Positions 30,420 to 42,681 of a stretch of DNA of 64,000 nt are shown in pieces (positions within the stretch are counted from its first letter, which is position 1; each line of letters begins with the position of its first letter). A program made the position numbers and the translations under genes. The notes beneath the pieces are model-generated. The model saw only the letters and a program-made list of their open reading frames with translations, was not told the DNA's origin and did not search any database. Source of the stretch: Falsirhodobacter xinxiangensis (GTDB lineage Bacteria > Pseudomonadota > Alphaproteobacteria > Rhodobacterales > Rhodobacteraceae). The stretch is taken from positions 96,279-160,278 of the forward strand of contig NZ_SMYN01000001.1 in the NCBI RefSeq assembly GCF_004959935.1, in the 5' to 3' direction.

Positions 30420-32536
30420 AGAGCCCCTCGCTGGATTACCACGCGCTGAACGCGATGCTGAACCTCTACGATGCGGATGGCAAAATCCGCTTCGATGCGG
30501 ATCGCCGTGCGGCCAAGGAATACTTCCTGCAACATGTGAACCAGAACACCGTCTTCTTCCACTCGCTGGAAGAAAAGCTCGGCTATCTGGTGCGCGAGGG
30601 CTATTACGAGACCGAGGTGCTGGACCAGTATTCCCGCCCCTTCCTGCGCGGCATCTGGGACGCGGCCTATGCCAAGAAGTTCCGCTTTCCGACCTTCCTT
30701 GGTGCGTTCAAATACTACACCAGCTACACGCTGAAGACGAAGGACGGTAAGCGCTATCTGGAGCGTTACGAAGACCGCGTCGTGATGCTGGCGCTGACGC
30801 TGGCGCAGGGCGACGAAACGCTGGCGATGCAGCTGATGGACGAGGTCATCTCGGGCCGCTTCCAGCCCGCCACCCCGACCTTCCTGAACGCCGGCAAGAA
30901 ACAGCGCGGGGAACTCATCTCCTGCTTCCTGCTGCGCATCGAAGACAACATGGAATCGATCGGGCGGTCGATCAACTCGGCGCTGCAACTGTCCAAGCGC
31001 GGCGGCGGCGTCGCCCTGATGCTGACCAACCTGCGCGAGGCGGGTGCGCCGATCAAGGGGATCGAGAACCAGTCCTCGGGCGTCATCCCGGTGATGAAAC
31101 TGCTGGAGGATTCGTTCTCCTATGCCAACCAGCTTGGCGCGCGTCAGGGCGCGGGTGCGGTCTATCTGAACTGCCACCACCCGGATATCCTGAAGTTCCT
31201 TGATACCAAGCGCGAGAACGCGGACGAAAAGATCCGCATCAAGACCCTGTCGCTGGGCGTCGTGATCCCCGACATCACCTTCGAACTCGCCAAGAAGAAC
31301 GAGGACATGTATCTGTTCTCGCCCCATGACGTGCAGAAGGTCTATGGCGTGCCCTTCTCGGAAATCTCGGTGACCGAGAAATACCGCGAAATGGTGGACA
31401 ACCCGCGCATCAAGAAAAAGAAGATCAAGGCGCGCGATTTCTTCCAGATCATCGCCGAGATCCAGTTCGAAAGCGGCTACCCCTACATCATGTATGAGGA
31501 CACCGTGAACCGCGCCAACCCGGTCGCGGGACGGATCACCATGTCCAACCTGTGCTCGGAAATCCTGCAGGTGAACGAAGCGTCGGAGTTCAACGAGGAT
31601 CTCAGCTATCAGCACCTCGGGACCGACATTTCCTGCAACCTCGGCTCGTTGAACATCGCCAAGACGATGGACGGCCCGGATTTCGGCGCAACGGTCGAAA
31701 CCTCGGTCCGTGCGCTGACCGCCGTGTCGCGCATGTCGGCCATCGACTCGGTGCCGTCGATCCGCCGCGGCAACGATGAATCCCACGCCATCGGCCTTGG
31801 CCAGATGAACCTGCACGGATTCCTTGCCCGCGAGCGCATCCATTACGGCTCGGTCGAAGGCGTCGACTTCACCCGCGCCTATTTCGCCGCCATCGCCTTC
31901 CACGCGATCCGCGCGTCGAACCTGCTGGCGGTCGAACATGGTGAATCGTTCCGCGGCTTCGAAGACTCGAAATACGCCAGCGGCACCTTCTTCGACAAAT
32001 ACACCGAGCAAGACTGGCTGCCCGAGACCGAAACCGTGACGGCGCTGTTCGAAAAGTTCGACGTCGCCCTGCCCACGCGCGAGGATTGGGCCGACCTGAA
32101 GGCGAAAGTCATGGCCACCGGCCTTTACAACCGCAACCTTCAGGCCGTCCCGCCGACCGGCTCGATCAGCTACATCAACAACTCGACCTCCTCGATCCAC
32201 CCGATCGTGTCCAAGATCGAGATCCGCAAGGAAGGCAAGATCGGCCGCGTCTATTATCCCGCCGCGTTCATGGACAACGACAACCTGGAATATTACCAGG
32301 ACGCCTATGAAATCGGGCCGGAAAAGATCATCGATACCTATGCCGCCGCGACCGAGCATGTCGATCAGGGCCTGTCGCTGACGCTGTTCTTCAAGGACAC
32401 CGCCACGACCCGCGACATCAACCGCGCCCAGATCTATGCGTGGAAGAAGGGCATCAAGACGATCTACTACATCCGTCTGCGCCAGCTTGCGCTGGAAGGG
32501 ACCGAGGTTCAGGGCTGCGTCAGCTGCACCCTCTGA
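30389..32536 (+). CDS. nrdE: Class Ib ribonucleotide reductase large subunit
   Basis: About 715 residues. It reduces ribonucleoside diphosphates to deoxy forms. Visible features are the active-site cysteine regions ([13 protein letters not shown] and [13 protein letters not shown]), the [18 protein letters not shown] loop and the C-terminal redox pair CVSCTL that NrdH reduces. As in class Ib, the N-terminal ATP-cone is absent. The start is uncertain: TTG at 30389, inside nrdI, gives the natural N-terminus [10 protein letters not shown]; no ATG exists before the conserved core. A strong terminator follows. Confidence 0.94.
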   Translation: MDTATLDRPVESPSLDYHALNAMLNLYDADGKIRFDADRRAAKEYFLQHVNQNTVFFHSLEEKLGYLVREGYYETEVLDQYSRPFLRGIWDAAYAKKFRFPTFLGAFKYYTSYTLKTKDGKRYLERYEDRVVMLALTLAQGDETLAMQLMDEVISGRFQPATPTFLNAGKKQRGELISCFLLRIEDNMESIGRSINSALQLSKRGGGVALMLTNLREAGAPIKGIENQSSGVIPVMKLLEDSFSYANQLGARQGAGAVYLNCHHPDILKFLDTKRENADEKIRIKTLSLGVVIPDITFELAKKNEDMYLFSPHDVQKVYGVPFSEISVTEKYREMVDNPRIKKKKIKARDFFQIIAEIQFESGYPYIMYEDTVNRANPVAGRITMSNLCSEILQVNEASEFNEDLSYQHLGTDISCNLGSLNIAKTMDGPDFGATVETSVRALTAVSRMSAIDSVPSIRRGNDESHAIGLGQMNLHGFLARERIHYGSVEGVDFTRAYFAAIAFHAIRASNLLAVEHGESFRGFEDSKYASGTFFDKYTEQDWLPETETVTALFEKFDVALPTREDWADLKAKVMATGLYNRNLQAVPPTGSISYINNSTSSIHPIVSKIEIRKEGKIGRVYYPAAFMDNDNLEYYQDAYEIGPEKIIDTYAAATEHVDQGLSLTLFFKDTATTRDINRAQIYAWKKGIKTIYYIRLRQLALEGTEVQGCVSCTL

Positions 32537-32558
32537 CTTCACTGGATGCTACAAATTC

Positions 32559-32591
32559 AAAGACCGGCGGCTTTTTGCCGCCGGTCTTTTT
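32559..32591 (+). terminator. Strong rho-independent terminator between nrdE and nrdF
   Basis: The arms AAAGACCGGCGGC and GCCGCCGGTCTTT pair over 13 bp around a T5 loop, and the 3' arm runs into TTTTT. It splits nrdHIE from nrdF, which is unusual because these genes are normally one message. Confidence 0.9.
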
Positions 32592-32640
32592 ATATCTAAC
32601 CTACTGATAAGACTGCAACTTTAAGCTGTGAGAATCATAG

Positions 32641-33684
<1,044 letters not shown>

Positions 33685-33691
33685 AGAAACG

Positions 33692-33722
33692 AGACCCGGC
33701 AGCATCGCGCTGCCGGGTCTTT
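33692..33722. terminator. Terminator after nrdF, likely bidirectional
   Basis: Twelve-base arms AGACCCGGCAGC and GCTGCCGGGTCT surround a short ATCGC loop. A short T-run follows on the plus strand. It sits between nrdF and the convergent SMR gene and can serve both. Confidence 0.85.
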
Positions 33723-33726
33723 GCGT

Positions 33727-34062
33727 TCAATGACCGACGCTTTTCGAAAACAGGTTCACGACAAGCACCCCCAGCACGATCAAGCCCAGTCCCAGAATGG
33801 CCGGCGCGTCGAGCCGCTGGCCGAACACGAACACCCCGATCAGCGAGATCAGCACGATACCCATACCGCTCCAGATCGCATAGGCGACGCCCACCGGCAT
33901 GGTCCGCAAGGCAAACGACAGCAGCCAGAACGCTCCCAGATAGAAGACCGCCATCAGCAATGTCGGCACCAATTTGGTAAACTGTTCGGACTTTTGCAGG
34001 AAGGTCGTCCCAACGACTTCCAACGCAATGGCAGCGGCAAGGGCAAGATATGTGGTGAACAT
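33727..34062 (-). CDS. Small multidrug resistance (SMR) family exporter
   Basis: A 111-residue, four-helix protein. The essential Glu sits in ALEVVGTTFLQKSE in helix one (about 13), typical of the EmrE/SugE group, and the later WSGMGIVLISLIG and GLIVLGVLVVNLFS segments fit. It exports cationic drugs or guanidinium as a dimer; the precise subtype is not resolved. ATG 34062 follows AAGGAG at ideal spacing. Confidence 0.88.
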   Translation of the reverse strand: MFTTYLALAAAIALEVVGTTFLQKSEQFTKLVPTLLMAVFYLGAFWLLSFALRTMPVGVAYAIWSGMGIVLISLIGVFVFGQRLDAPAILGLGLIVLGVLVVNLFSKSVGH

Positions 34063-34104
34063 CGGCGGGCTCCTTCTCCGCCGAAGCTCTAGCATACCGA
34101 CATC

Positions 34105-35172
34105 CTACAGCGCCACGACATCCGCAGCCCGCGCATTGCGGTCGCCCATCGGGCGCGGCGCGCCGGTGGTCGTATCGCGGTTGGTCTGCTTCTCAGCCTC
34201 GGCGTTCAGTTCGGCGCCGACCAGCACGATCACCGATCCCAGCCAAAGCCACGTCAGAAGGCCCATCAACGCGCCGAGCGAGCCGTAGGTCTCGTTGAAA
34301 TTCGCGAAGTTGCCGGCATAGACCGAGAACAGCATCGAAAACACGACCAGCCCCACCGCAGCCACCAGTGCCCCCGGACTGATCCACCGCCAGCGCGCGG
34401 CATCACGGCTTGGCCCAAATCGGTAAAGCCCGCCCAGCACCAGCAGCATCACCAGCAAGATCACCGGCCAGCGCGCCATCAACGCGGCCCCTTCGCCCGG
34501 AACATGCAGGAAAGAGATCACCGCCGGAAGCACCGCCACCACCACGATCATTGCAAGCCCAAGGCCCAGCATCGCCAGCGTCATCGCAAAAGAGATCAGC
34601 GTCAGCTTCACGAAACTGCGCTTCTCGCGCTCGTCATAGGCGACGTTCAGCGCCTCGATCATCGCCTTCGTCGCACCATTCGCGCTCCACAGCGCAATCA
34701 GCAGCGACAGCACCGACGCGAAGGTCATGGCCGTCGTTCCCGCCGTCGCAAGGCGCGTCACCTGATCCTGCACGACCGCCATCGACCCCACCGGCAAGAC
34801 CTGATCCAGTAGGCCCATATGTTCGGCAATCGTCGTCCGGTCGGCGAACAGGCCATAGATCGACACGAATGCGCTCAGTGCCGGCACGAAAGCCAGCAGC
34901 ACGAAAAAGGTCACGCCCGCCGCAACGGCGAGCACGCGATGCTCCATGACGGCAGCGGCAGTCCGCATCACGATCTGGCGCCATCCCCGCATCGGAATCT
35001 GGGTGGGACGCGCGGCATCGCGGCCCTGCGGCGGGGTGGTTTCGGGCAGCGGATGATCGGTGACCGCGCCTGTCGCCGTCTCTGGCAATGGTGGCGCTGG
35101 CGTGTCGCGCCGAAGCACCGCGATCAGGCCCAGCGCGACGACTGCTGCAATCTTCATGGGTCTGCCGGTCAT
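34105..35172 (-). CDS. YihY/BrkB-family inner-membrane protein
   Basis: A 355-residue membrane protein of the YihY/UPF0761 family, once mislabelled ribonuclease BN. It has an N-terminal helix, a Pro-rich linker (about 22-60), then six helices in the BrkB domain with the conserved NETYGSLGALMGLLTWLWL. The function is unknown; roles in envelope or transport have been proposed for the family. The start at 35172 follows AAGGAG. A longer frame upstream is unsupported. Confidence 0.85.
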   Translation of the reverse strand: MTGRPMKIAAVVALGLIAVLRRDTPAPPLPETATGAVTDHPLPETTPPQGRDAARPTQIPMRGWRQIVMRTAAAVMEHRVLAVAAGVTFFVLLAFVPALSAFVSIYGLFADRTTIAEHMGLLDQVLPVGSMAVVQDQVTRLATAGTTAMTFASVLSLLIALWSANGATKAMIEALNVAYDEREKRSFVKLTLISFAMTLAMLGLGLAMIVVVAVLPAVISFLHVPGEGAALMARWPVILLVMLLVLGGLYRFGPSRDAARWRWISPGALVAAVGLVVFSMLFSVYAGNFANFNETYGSLGALMGLLTWLWLGSVIVLVGAELNAEAEKQTNRDTTTGAPRPMGDRNARAADVVAL

Positions 35173-35226
35173 CGCCTTGCTCCTTCTGCCGATGACGGAA
35201 CGTCTCAGGCAAGGCAGGCGTTCCAA

Positions 35227-35258
35227 GCAAAAGGCCGCCCCGGTTCCCCGAGGCGGCC
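35227..35258 (-). terminator. Terminator of the rpsF-rpsR-rplI operon
   Basis: On the minus strand GGCCGCC and GGCGGCC arms enclose a 12-nt loop and are followed by TTTTGCTT, about 22 nt after the rplI stop. Confidence 0.85.
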
Positions 35259-35280
35259 CCTGCCCGCGATCCCGAAAGGA

Positions 35281-35862
35281 TCAGCGATCGTCTTCTTCGT
35301 CGCCCTGTGCAGCACCGATTTCGTCGAACAGCTCGGCGATCTCGAATTCGGCAGCGGCTTCGGCTTCGGCGGCCAGTTCCTGGATCGACTTGCCCGAAGC
35401 TTGCAGTTCGGCTTCTTCGACCGAACGTGCGACGTTGATCGAGACTTTCACCGCGACTTCCGGGTGCAGGACCACGGTCACCGGGTGCAGGCCCAGATCC
35501 TTGATCGGACGGTCCAGAACCACTTGCGCGCGGTTGACGGTGAAACCGCCATCGGTCGCGGCTTCGGCCACGTCACGGGTCGTCACCGAACCGTAAAGCG
35601 CGCCCGCGTCGGATGCCGAACGGATCACGATGAACTGCTGACCGTCCAGCTTCCCGGCGAAGGCTTCTGCCTCTTTGCGGGTTTCCAGGTTGTCGGCTTC
35701 CAGCTGGGCTTTCTTCGCTTCGAACGACTTGATGTTCGATTCGTTGGCGCGCAGCGCCTTGCCCTGCGGCAGCAGGTAGTTGCGTGCGTAGCCGTCTTTG
35801 ACGTTGACGACTTCGCCCATCTGGCCAAGTTTGGCCACGCGTTGCAGAAGGATAACTTGCAT
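35281..35862 (-). CDS. rplI: 50S ribosomal protein L9
   Basis: A 193-residue L9. The N-terminal rRNA-binding domain ([22 protein letters not shown], with [10 protein letters not shown]) is joined by a charged helix near 50-75 to the C-terminal domain that contains [10 protein letters not shown]. The acidic C-terminal tail beyond residue 150 extends the protein by about 40 residues over the usual 150, which is typical for Rhodobacterales. Third gene of rpsF-rpsR-rplI. Confidence 0.97.
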   Translation of the reverse strand: MQVILLQRVAKLGQMGEVVNVKDGYARNYLLPQGKALRANESNIKSFEAKKAQLEADNLETRKEAEAFAGKLDGQQFIVIRSASDAGALYGSVTTRDVAEAATDGGFTVNRAQVVLDRPIKDLGLHPVTVVLHPEVAVKVSINVARSVEEAELQASGKSIQELAAEAEAAAEFEIAELFDEIGAAQGDEEDDR

Positions 35863-35872
35863 CAGCCTATCC

Positions 35873-36100
35873 TCACTTCACAGCATAGGGCAGCAGGGCG
35901 AGGAAGCGCGCGCGCTTGATCGCAGCTGCCAGCTTGCGCTGGTTTTTCGCCGAAACGGCGGTGATCCGCGACGGAACGATCTTGCCACGCTCGGAGATGT
36001 AGCGCTGCAGCGTGCGGGTGTCTTTATAGTCGATCGCCGGAGCGTTCTCGCCCCCGAACGGATCAACCTTGCGACGACGGAAGAACGGTTTGTTCGCCAT
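35873..36100 (-). CDS. rpsR: 30S ribosomal protein S18
   Basis: A 75-residue S18 with [12 protein letters not shown] at the N-terminus and the core [19 protein letters not shown]. It pairs with S6 on the 30S platform. It lies 17 nt downstream of rpsF and 10 nt upstream of rplI, in the order typical of alphaproteobacteria. Confidence 0.97.
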   Translation of the reverse strand: MANKPFFRRRKVDPFGGENAPAIDYKDTRTLQRYISERGKIVPSRITAVSAKNQRKLAAAIKRARFLALLPYAVK

Positions 36101-36117
36101 GATATGTTCCTTTCAGA

Positions 36118-36522
36118 TCAACGACGACCGAAGCCGCCGCGGTCACCGCGGTCGCCACGATCCGGACGGTCGCCACGGCCTTCGCGGCCTTCGCGCTCGT
36201 CACGTTTCTGCATCTGGACCGACGGGCCCTCTGCGTGCTCGTCGACCTTGATGGTCAGAACGCGCATCACGTCGTCATGCAGGCGCATCAGGCGTTCCAT
36301 TTCCTGAACGGCAGCCGACGGGGCGTCCGATTTCAGGAAGGCATAGTGGCCTTTGCGGTTCTTGTTGATCTTGTAGGCCATCGTCTTGACGCCCCAGTAC
36401 TCGTGCTCGACGACTTTGCCGCCGTTATCTGCGAGAACCGTGGAGAAATGTTCGATGAGGCCTTCGGCCTGCGCGTTGGACAAGTCCTGACGCGAGATGA
36501 AAACATGCTCGTAAAGCGGCAT
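36118..36522 (-). CDS. rpsF: 30S ribosomal protein S6
   Basis: A 134-residue S6 starting MPLYEHVFISRQDLSNAQAE at 36522. The conserved strand set includes YWGVKTMAYKINKNRKGHY. The C-terminal tail is rich in Arg, Asp and Gly (DRPDRGDRGDRGG), as in related genomes. It forms a heterodimer with S18. The leader upstream contains ACCGG elements of the sort used by S6:S18 autoregulation, but I have not modelled the fold. Confidence 0.97.
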   Translation of the reverse strand: MPLYEHVFISRQDLSNAQAEGLIEHFSTVLADNGGKVVEHEYWGVKTMAYKINKNRKGHYAFLKSDAPSAAVQEMERLMRLHDDVMRVLTIKVDEHAEGPSVQMQKRDEREGREGRGDRPDRGDRGDRGGFGRR

Positions 36523-36624
36523 GTGCACTCCTGTTCGGGCGCATTTCATAGGACGGGCGTATCCCTTCCCGCCGCCCATCCACGAGAGCCTGCGCCGGTT
36601 CCGGTGATGCGGAAAGGATGGGGC

Positions 36625-36652
36625 TTTATACACATCCCTTCGCCCCTCGCAA
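36625..36652 (-). promoter_or_regulatory. Putative promoter of the rpsF operon
   Basis: On the minus strand TTGCGA (36652-36647) and TATAAA (36630-36625) are 16 bp apart. Transcription would start near 36618, giving a leader of about 95 nt before rpsF. Confidence 0.55.
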
Positions 36653-36768
36653 GGGCCAAGCGGAAACGTGTTGTGCGCTGATCGCGAAACCGTTGTTCGC
36701 ACATGGGCAATTGCCGCAGGGCGGCAAAACCGGGCACCCTTCCGACGTCAATCATAACGGAGATCCCG

Positions 36769-37344
36769 ATGCTGAAATCCGCCGCCGTCGCCGCGCTCGT
36801 CCTGTCTGCCGGCACCGCCTTCGCCGCACCCGAGGCTTATACCTTCGATCCGACGCACAGCCAGATCGTGTTCGACTACAACCACCTCGGCTTCTCGACC
36901 ACCACCGGCATGTTCGGCGGCATCGAGGGCGAGATCAGCTTCGACGCTGAAGATCCCGCAGCCTCGACCGTGACGGCGACCTTCCCGATCACCGCCATGC
37001 TGACCGGCGTCGCCGAACGCGACCAGCACTTCTTGTCGGCCGATTTCTTCGGCGGCGAGGGCAAGGACGAGACGGTGACCTTCGTGTCGAAATCCATCGA
37101 AATCACCGGAGAGGAAACCGCGCTCATCACCGGCGATCTGACCCTTAACGGCGTGACCAAAGAAGTCGTGCTGGACACCGTGCTGAACCAGCAGGGCACC
37201 CACCCGATGGCGAACAAGGCATGGCTGGGCTTCGACGCCACGACCACCCTGCTGCGTTCGGACTTCAACGCCGGCATGTTCGCCCCCGCCGTCAGCGACG
37301 AGGTTCGCGTCCGCATCTCGATCGAAGCGCAAAAGGCCGAGTGA
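36769..37344 (+). CDS. YceI-family periplasmic lipid-binding-like protein
   Basis: A 191-residue secreted protein. The signal peptide MLKSAAVAALVLSAGTAFA is followed by the YceI lipocalin-like barrel with AYTFDPTHSQIVFDYNHLGFS and the GDLTLNGVTKEVVLD motif. Family members bind polyisoprenoid chains and some are stress-induced. The start at 36769 follows CGGAG. Convergent with the permease gene: the stops touch. Confidence 0.92.
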   Translation: MLKSAAVAALVLSAGTAFAAPEAYTFDPTHSQIVFDYNHLGFSTTTGMFGGIEGEISFDAEDPAASTVTATFPITAMLTGVAERDQHFLSADFFGGEGKDETVTFVSKSIEITGEETALITGDLTLNGVTKEVVLDTVLNQQGTHPMANKAWLGFDATTTLLRSDFNAGMFAPAVSDEVRVRISIEAQKAE

Positions 37345-38073
37345 TCAGAGCCGGCTGAAGAACCAGACGGTCATCGCCAGCCCATAGGCGATGATCGCCC
37401 ACCGCAGCGCGCGCACCGGCACCAAATGGGCCAGCCGCGCTGCGGCGTATCCTCCGATGGTCACCCCGACCAGCCCGATCGTGCCGTGATACCAGACGAT
37501 GGACCCGGCAAGCGCGAACCGCACCACCGCCACTGCCGCCACCAGCGCGGAAATCCACAGCTTCAGCCCGTTCATCGCGTGGATGTCCGTCATGCCCGCC
37601 GTGGCCAGAAACGCCAGAAGCAAGATTCCCAGCCCCGCGTTGAAGAACCCGCCATAGGTGCAGACGGCAGCCAGAAACACCCAAAGCACCACCGCGCCCC
37701 GCCCTTGCAGAACCGCGCTGACCTTGCCGCCAAACGCGAACAGCCCGACCGCCAGTAGCATCAGCCACGGCACGACGACCGCAAACTGCTCCTCCGTCAC
37801 GACCAGCAGCAGCTCCGCCCCCAGCCATCCAAACACCAGCGCCGCCGCCGAATAGGGCAGCAGCACCCCCCGATGCGCCCGGATCGACGGCCAGAACCCC
37901 CAGGCCCCGCTGACATATCCCGGCAGCGCGGCATAGGTGTTCGACGCATTCGCCAGCACCGGCGGCACCCCGGCAAAGATCAGCGCCGGCATCATGATGA
38001 ACGACCCACCCCCGGCCAGCGAGTTCACCGCCCCGGCCAGTATCCCGGCAATCAACAAGAGAAGTTCCGTCAC
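37345..38073 (-). CDS. TauE/SafE (TSUP) family membrane permease
   Basis: A 242-residue protein of seven to eight helices. The N-terminal [22 protein letters not shown] and the later [20 protein letters not shown] are the paired TSUP motifs. Family members export sulfite, sulfoacetate or other small anions; the substrate here is not known. It lies alone between yceI and tRNA-Ala. Confidence 0.88.
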   Translation of the reverse strand: MTELLLLIAGILAGAVNSLAGGGSFIMMPALIFAGVPPVLANASNTYAALPGYVSGAWGFWPSIRAHRGVLLPYSAAALVFGWLGAELLLVVTEEQFAVVVPWLMLLAVGLFAFGGKVSAVLQGRGAVVLWVFLAAVCTYGGFFNAGLGILLLAFLATAGMTDIHAMNGLKLWISALVAAVAVVRFALAGSIVWYHGTIGLVGVTIGGYAAARLAHLVPVRALRWAIIAYGLAMTVWFFSRL

Positions 38074-38112
38074 GTCCGCCCCCCTCGGGGCCGATCAGTC
38101 CCGCGCTGATGC

Positions 38113-38188
<76 letters not shown>

Positions 38189-38273
38189 ATCGCAGGAATT
38201 TCTGGCAAAGGGCGCGGGGCAAGTCAAGCGGGGCGGTCCGGAGGGCCTCGCGAGGTCCTCCGGGCGGGGGGAT

Positions 38274-38293
38274 CGGGGGGCAGCCGCCCCCCG
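38274..38293 (-). terminator. GC-rich hairpin after gcvP
   Basis: CGGGGGGC and GCCCCCCG arms around a 4-nt loop lie 9 nt after the gcvP stop. A second inverted repeat (CGGAGG/CCTCCG) follows. Without a T-run they may be mRNA-stabilising or rho-assisted. Confidence 0.6.
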
Positions 38294-38301
38294 ACGCCCG
38301 T

Positions 38302-41121
38302 TCAGGCATAGCTGTCCATCGGCGGGCAGGTGCAAACCAGATTGCGGTCGCCATAAGCGTTATCGACCCGACCCACCGGCGGCCAATACTTGTCCACCCG
38401 GAACGATCCGGGCGGGAAGCAGCCCTGCTCGCGCGGATAGCCGCGGTCCCATTCCGCCACCAGATCCTCGACCGTATGTGGCGCATGGCGCAGCGGCGAG
38501 GCGTCCGCCGCGATCTCTCCGGCCTCCACCGCCGCGATCTCCTGCCGGATGGCCAGCAGCGCGGTGATGAAACGGTCGATCTCGGCCTTCGTTTCGGACT
38601 CGGTCGGCTCCACCATCAGCGTTCCGGCGACCGGGAAGCTCATGGTCGGCGGGTGGAAGCCGTTGTCGATCAGCCGTTTCGCGATGTCATCCACCGTCAC
38701 CCCTGCCGCCGCAAAGGGCCGGGTGTCCAGAATGCACTCATGCGCCACCCGCCCCCGGTTGCCCATGAACAGCACCGGATAGGCGCCCCGCAGCCGTGCC
38801 GCGATATAGTTGGCGTTCAGGATCGCCACGCGCGTCGCCTGAGTCAGCCCCGCCCCGCCCATCATCAGGCAATAGGCCCAGGAGATCAGCAGGATCGACG
38901 CCGACCCGTAAGGTGCCGCCGATACCGGCCCCTCGTCACCGCCCGTCTCGGGATGGCCCGGCAGGAACGGAGCCAGATGCGCCTTGACCCCGATCGGCCC
39001 CATGCCCGGACCGCCGCCGCCATGCGGGATCGCGAAAGTCTTGTGCAGGTTCAAATGGCTGACATCGCCGCCAATGGCCCCCGGCTGGACCAGCCCGACC
39101 ATCGCGTTCATGTTCGCACCGTCGATATAGACCTGACCGCCATGCGCGTGCGAGATTTCGCAGACCTCGCGCACCGTCTCCTCGAACACGCCATGGGTGG
39201 ACGGATAGGTGATCATCACCGCCGCCAGCTTCGATCCCGCCGCTTCGGCCTTCGCGCGGAAATCCTCAATGTCCACATCGCCGTTGGGCGCGGTCTTCAC
39301 CGCCACCACCTTCATCCCCACCATCTGCGCGGAGGCCGGGTTCGTCCCATGCGCCGACATCGGGATCAGACAGATGTCGCGATCTTCCCCGCGCGAGCGG
39401 TGGTAAGCCTGAATGGTCAGAAGCCCCGCATATTCCCCCTGCGCGCCCGAGTTCGGCTGCATCGAAAACGCGTCATAGCCGGTGATGGTGCACAGTTTCT
39501 CCGACAGGTCGGCAATCGCCTCGTGATACCCCGCCGCCTGATCGGCCGGCGCGAAAGGATGCAGCGTGCCAAATTCAGGCCATGTGATCGGCATCATCTC
39601 GGCCGCGGCGTTCAGCTTCATCGTGCAGGACCCAAGCGGGATCATCGCCCGGTCCAGCGCCAGATCGCGGTCGGCCAGACGGCGCATATAGCGCATCATC
39701 TCGGACTCCGCCCGGTTCATCTGGAAGATCGGATGGGTCAGGTAATCGTCGCCGCGCAGCATCGCATCCGGAAAGCCCAGCGCCTCGACATGCGAGGGCG
39801 CCTCATGGATGCCGAACGCATCCAGCACCCGCGCGATCACATCGTCATTGGTCGTCTCGTCCAGCGAGAGGCCGACGCGGTCACGGCCAACCTTGCGCAG
39901 GTTGATCCCCCGCTGACGCGCCGCCGCCAGAATACCCGCCTGCCCGGCGCCCACCCGGACGGTGATCGTATCGAAGAACGCCTCGGGCGCGACCTCGGCC
40001 CCGGCGGCGCGCAAGGCATCCGCCAGCCGAACGGTGTGGAAATGCACCCGTTCCGCAATCGCCCGCAGCCCCTTCGGGCCATGGAACACGGCATAGAACC
40101 CTGCCATCACCGCCAGAAGCGCCTGCGCGGTGCAGACGTTCGAAGTCGCCTTCTCGCGCCGGATATGCTGCTCGCGCGTCTGAAGCGCCAGACGATAAGC
40201 CTTGTTGCCGCGCGCATCGACCGAAACGCCGACGATCCGCCCCGGCATCGTCCGCTTGAACTCGTCGCGGCAGGACATGAAGGCGGCATGCGGTCCGCCA
40301 AAGCCCATCGGCACGCCGAAACGCTGGCTCGATCCCACTGCAATATCCGCACCCATCGCGCCCGGCGATTTCAGCAGGCACAGCGCCAGAAGGTCGGTCG
40401 CAACCACCGCCAGCGCCTTCGCCTCGTGCAGCTTCGCGATGACGTCCGCAAAGTCGGTCACATGGCCATAGGTGCCCGGATATTGAAAGATCGCGCCGAA
40501 CACGTCGAAGCCCATCTCTGCCGGATCGCCGACCACGACCTCGATCCCCAGCGGGCGGGCGCGGGTTTCGATCACGGCCATGGTCTGCGGATGGCAGCCG
40601 CGATCCACGAAGAAGACGCGGCTTTTCGACTTCGATGCGCGTTCGGCCATCGCCATCGCCTCGGCCGCCGCCGTCGCCTCGTCCAGAAGCGAGGCGTTCG
40701 CGACCGGCAATCCCGTCAGATCCGTCACCATGGTCTGATAGTTCAAAAGCGCCTCAAGCCGCCCTTGCGCGATCTCGGGCTGATAGGGGGTATAGGCCGT
40801 ATACCAAGCCGGATTTTCCAATATGTTCCGCTGGATGGCGGGCGGCGTTACAGTGCCGTGATAACCTTGCCCGATCAGGCTGGTCATCACCCGGTTCCGT
40901 TCACCCACCTTGCGCATCTTCGCCAGAAGCTCGTGTTCCGCCAGCGGCGCCCAGTCCAGCGGATCGACCTGCCGGATCGACTCCGGGATAGTCTCATCGA
41001 TCAGCTGGTCCAGCGTTTCCACGCCGCAGGCCGCCAGCATTTCGGCCATTTCGGACGGCGACGGGCCGATATGGCGGCGGTTGGCAAAGTCGTAGGGATC
41101 ATAGGCGGTGGGCGTGAACAT
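38302..41121 (-). CDS. gcvP: Glycine dehydrogenase (decarboxylating), P protein
   Basis: A 939-residue single-chain P protein. It releases CO2 from glycine and passes the aminomethyl group to GcvH lipoate. The PLP lysine lies in [19 protein letters not shown] near residue 690; the [15 protein letters not shown] and DRALIPLGSCT-type segments support identity (here [10 protein letters not shown]). The start at 41121 has GGAG upstream. Third gene of gcvTHP, controlled by the glycine riboswitch before gcvT. Confidence 0.96.
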   Translation of the reverse strand: MFTPTAYDPYDFANRRHIGPSPSEMAEMLAACGVETLDQLIDETIPESIRQVDPLDWAPLAEHELLAKMRKVGERNRVMTSLIGQGYHGTVTPPAIQRNILENPAWYTAYTPYQPEIAQGRLEALLNYQTMVTDLTGLPVANASLLDEATAAAEAMAMAERASKSKSRVFFVDRGCHPQTMAVIETRARPLGIEVVVGDPAEMGFDVFGAIFQYPGTYGHVTDFADVIAKLHEAKALAVVATDLLALCLLKSPGAMGADIAVGSSQRFGVPMGFGGPHAAFMSCRDEFKRTMPGRIVGVSVDARGNKAYRLALQTREQHIRREKATSNVCTAQALLAVMAGFYAVFHGPKGLRAIAERVHFHTVRLADALRAAGAEVAPEAFFDTITVRVGAGQAGILAAARQRGINLRKVGRDRVGLSLDETTNDDVIARVLDAFGIHEAPSHVEALGFPDAMLRGDDYLTHPIFQMNRAESEMMRYMRRLADRDLALDRAMIPLGSCTMKLNAAAEMMPITWPEFGTLHPFAPADQAAGYHEAIADLSEKLCTITGYDAFSMQPNSGAQGEYAGLLTIQAYHRSRGEDRDICLIPMSAHGTNPASAQMVGMKVVAVKTAPNGDVDIEDFRAKAEAAGSKLAAVMITYPSTHGVFEETVREVCEISHAHGGQVYIDGANMNAMVGLVQPGAIGGDVSHLNLHKTFAIPHGGGGPGMGPIGVKAHLAPFLPGHPETGGDEGPVSAAPYGSASILLISWAYCLMMGGAGLTQATRVAILNANYIAARLRGAYPVLFMGNRGRVAHECILDTRPFAAAGVTVDDIAKRLIDNGFHPPTMSFPVAGTLMVEPTESETKAEIDRFITALLAIRQEIAAVEAGEIAADASPLRHAPHTVEDLVAEWDRGYPREQGCFPPGSFRVDKYWPPVGRVDNAYGDRNLVCTCPPMDSYA

Positions 41122-41191
41122 CGTGGCTCCGGGGTGCAAGGGATCGTCCGGAGCCACGGCTCCGGCAAAGGTGTCGCGCGGGTTGGACGGA

Positions 41192-41551
41192 TCAGCCGAT
41201 CAGGTCGGCGTATTCGTCCTCGTCCATGAATTCGTCCAGAACCGACAGATCGTCGACCTTCAGCTTGAAGAACCAGGCCCGGCCCAGCGGGTCCTCGTTC
41301 ACCAGCCCCGGCGCATCGGCCAGCTTGGTGTTCACGGCCACGATCTCGCCGTCGATGGGGGCAAGGATGTCGGAGGCGGCCTTGACGCTTTCGATCACCA
41401 CGACCTCGTCCCCGGTCGCGACCATCGTTTCCACTTCGGGCAGTTCGACGAATACGACGTCGCCAAGCTGGGTCGCGGCGTGTTCGGTGATGCCGACGAC
41501 GACCAGATCACCCTCGATGCGCAGCCATTCGTGATCTTCGGTATATTTCAT
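41192..41551 (-). CDS. gcvH: Glycine cleavage system H protein
   Basis: A 119-residue lipoyl carrier. The lipoylated Lys is in [18 protein letters not shown] near 57. It shuttles intermediates between GcvP, GcvT and the dihydrolipoamide dehydrogenase. The stop lies 70 nt from gcvP; gcvT ends 8 nt upstream of its start. Confidence 0.97.
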   Translation of the reverse strand: MKYTEDHEWLRIEGDLVVVGITEHAATQLGDVVFVELPEVETMVATGDEVVVIESVKAASDILAPIDGEIVAVNTKLADAPGLVNEDPLGRAWFFKLKVDDLSVLDEFMDEDEYADLIG

Positions 41552-41559
41552 GACGCTCC

Positions 41560-42645
41560 TCAGCGTTTATAGGTGGTCTGGTGAAAAGGAAGGGCGGAAA
41601 CGGTGACAGGCAAGAGCTTGCCACGGACTTCGCCCAAAAGTTGAGTGCCGATCGCCGCGGCATCCGCCTCGACATAGCCCATGGCAACGGGTGCGCCGAC
41701 CGAAGGGCCGAACCCGCCGGATGTGACAATGCCGACAGGGCGGTCCCCGGCGAACAGCTTGGTGCCCTCGCGCATCGGCGCGCGGCCCTCGGGGCGCAGG
41801 CCGACACGGCGGCGCTCTGAACGGCCCGCCAGTTCTGCGAGGATACGACCCTCGCCCGGGAAGCCGCCGGTCCGGCGCGATTTCTGGATCGCCCAGGTCA
41901 GCCCCGCCTCGACGGGCGATGTCGTCTCGTCGATGTCATGACCGTAAAGGCACAACCCCGCCTCCAGCCGCAGGCTGTCGCGCGCGCCAAGGCCAATGGG
42001 CTGCGAATTGCGCAACAGCGCCCGCGCCAGCCCTTCGGCGCCGGGCGTCGGCACCGAAATCTCGAACCCATCCTCGCCGGTATAGCCAGAACGCGAAATC
42101 CACAGCGGCCCGAACAGCGTATCGGCAGTGATGACATCCATGAACCGCATCGCACGCACCGCCGGGACCAACGGGGCCAGCGCATCCTCGGCCAGCGGGC
42201 CTTGCAGCGCCAGAAGCGCGCGGTTCACGGGCTGGACCTGATCGCCCAGATGCGCGCGCAGATGGGCAATGTCCACATCCGCCCGCCCGGCATTCACCAC
42301 CAGCAGGAAATGATCCCCCCGGTTCGCGAACATCAGATCGTCGATGATCCCGCCATCCTCGTTGGTCAGCAGCCCGTAACGCTGCCGCCCCTCGGGCAAA
42401 GCGGCGACCTCCACCGGCATCAGCGCGGCAAGGTCTGCGGCCAACTGCGCCATGTCGCGACGGGGGCGCAGGATCACCTGCCCCATATGGCTGACGTCGA
42501 ACAGGCCAGCCTTCTCGCGGACGGCCAGATGTTCCGGCATCACGCCTGCGAACTGCACGGGCATCTCCCACCCGGCGAAGGGCACCATCCGGGCGCCCAT
42601 TTCGATGTGAAGATCATGCAGCGGCAGGCGGCGCAGGTCGGTCAT
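41560..42645 (-). CDS. gcvT: Glycine cleavage system aminomethyltransferase (T protein)
   Basis: A 361-residue folate-dependent T protein. It makes methylene-THF and ammonia from the GcvH-bound aminomethyl group. It has [13 protein letters not shown], the FDVSHMGQV segment and [11 protein letters not shown] with the catalytic-region Asp. The start at 42645 follows GAGGAG; the in-frame longer start is not supported. First gene after the riboswitch. Confidence 0.95.
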   Translation of the reverse strand: MTDLRRLPLHDLHIEMGARMVPFAGWEMPVQFAGVMPEHLAVREKAGLFDVSHMGQVILRPRRDMAQLAADLAALMPVEVAALPEGRQRYGLLTNEDGGIIDDLMFANRGDHFLLVVNAGRADVDIAHLRAHLGDQVQPVNRALLALQGPLAEDALAPLVPAVRAMRFMDVITADTLFGPLWISRSGYTGEDGFEISVPTPGAEGLARALLRNSQPIGLGARDSLRLEAGLCLYGHDIDETTSPVEAGLTWAIQKSRRTGGFPGEGRILAELAGRSERRRVGLRPEGRAPMREGTKLFAGDRPVGIVTSGGFGPSVGAPVAMGYVEADAAAIGTQLLGEVRGKLLPVTVSALPFHQTTYKR

Positions 42646-42681
42646 GGGCACTCCTCTGGCGTCGATCGCCATATGAAACGC

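Noticed and set aside
38476..41229. A 917-codon frame opposite gcvP
   Set aside because: Shadow frame with no recognisable domain, opposite a complete P protein.
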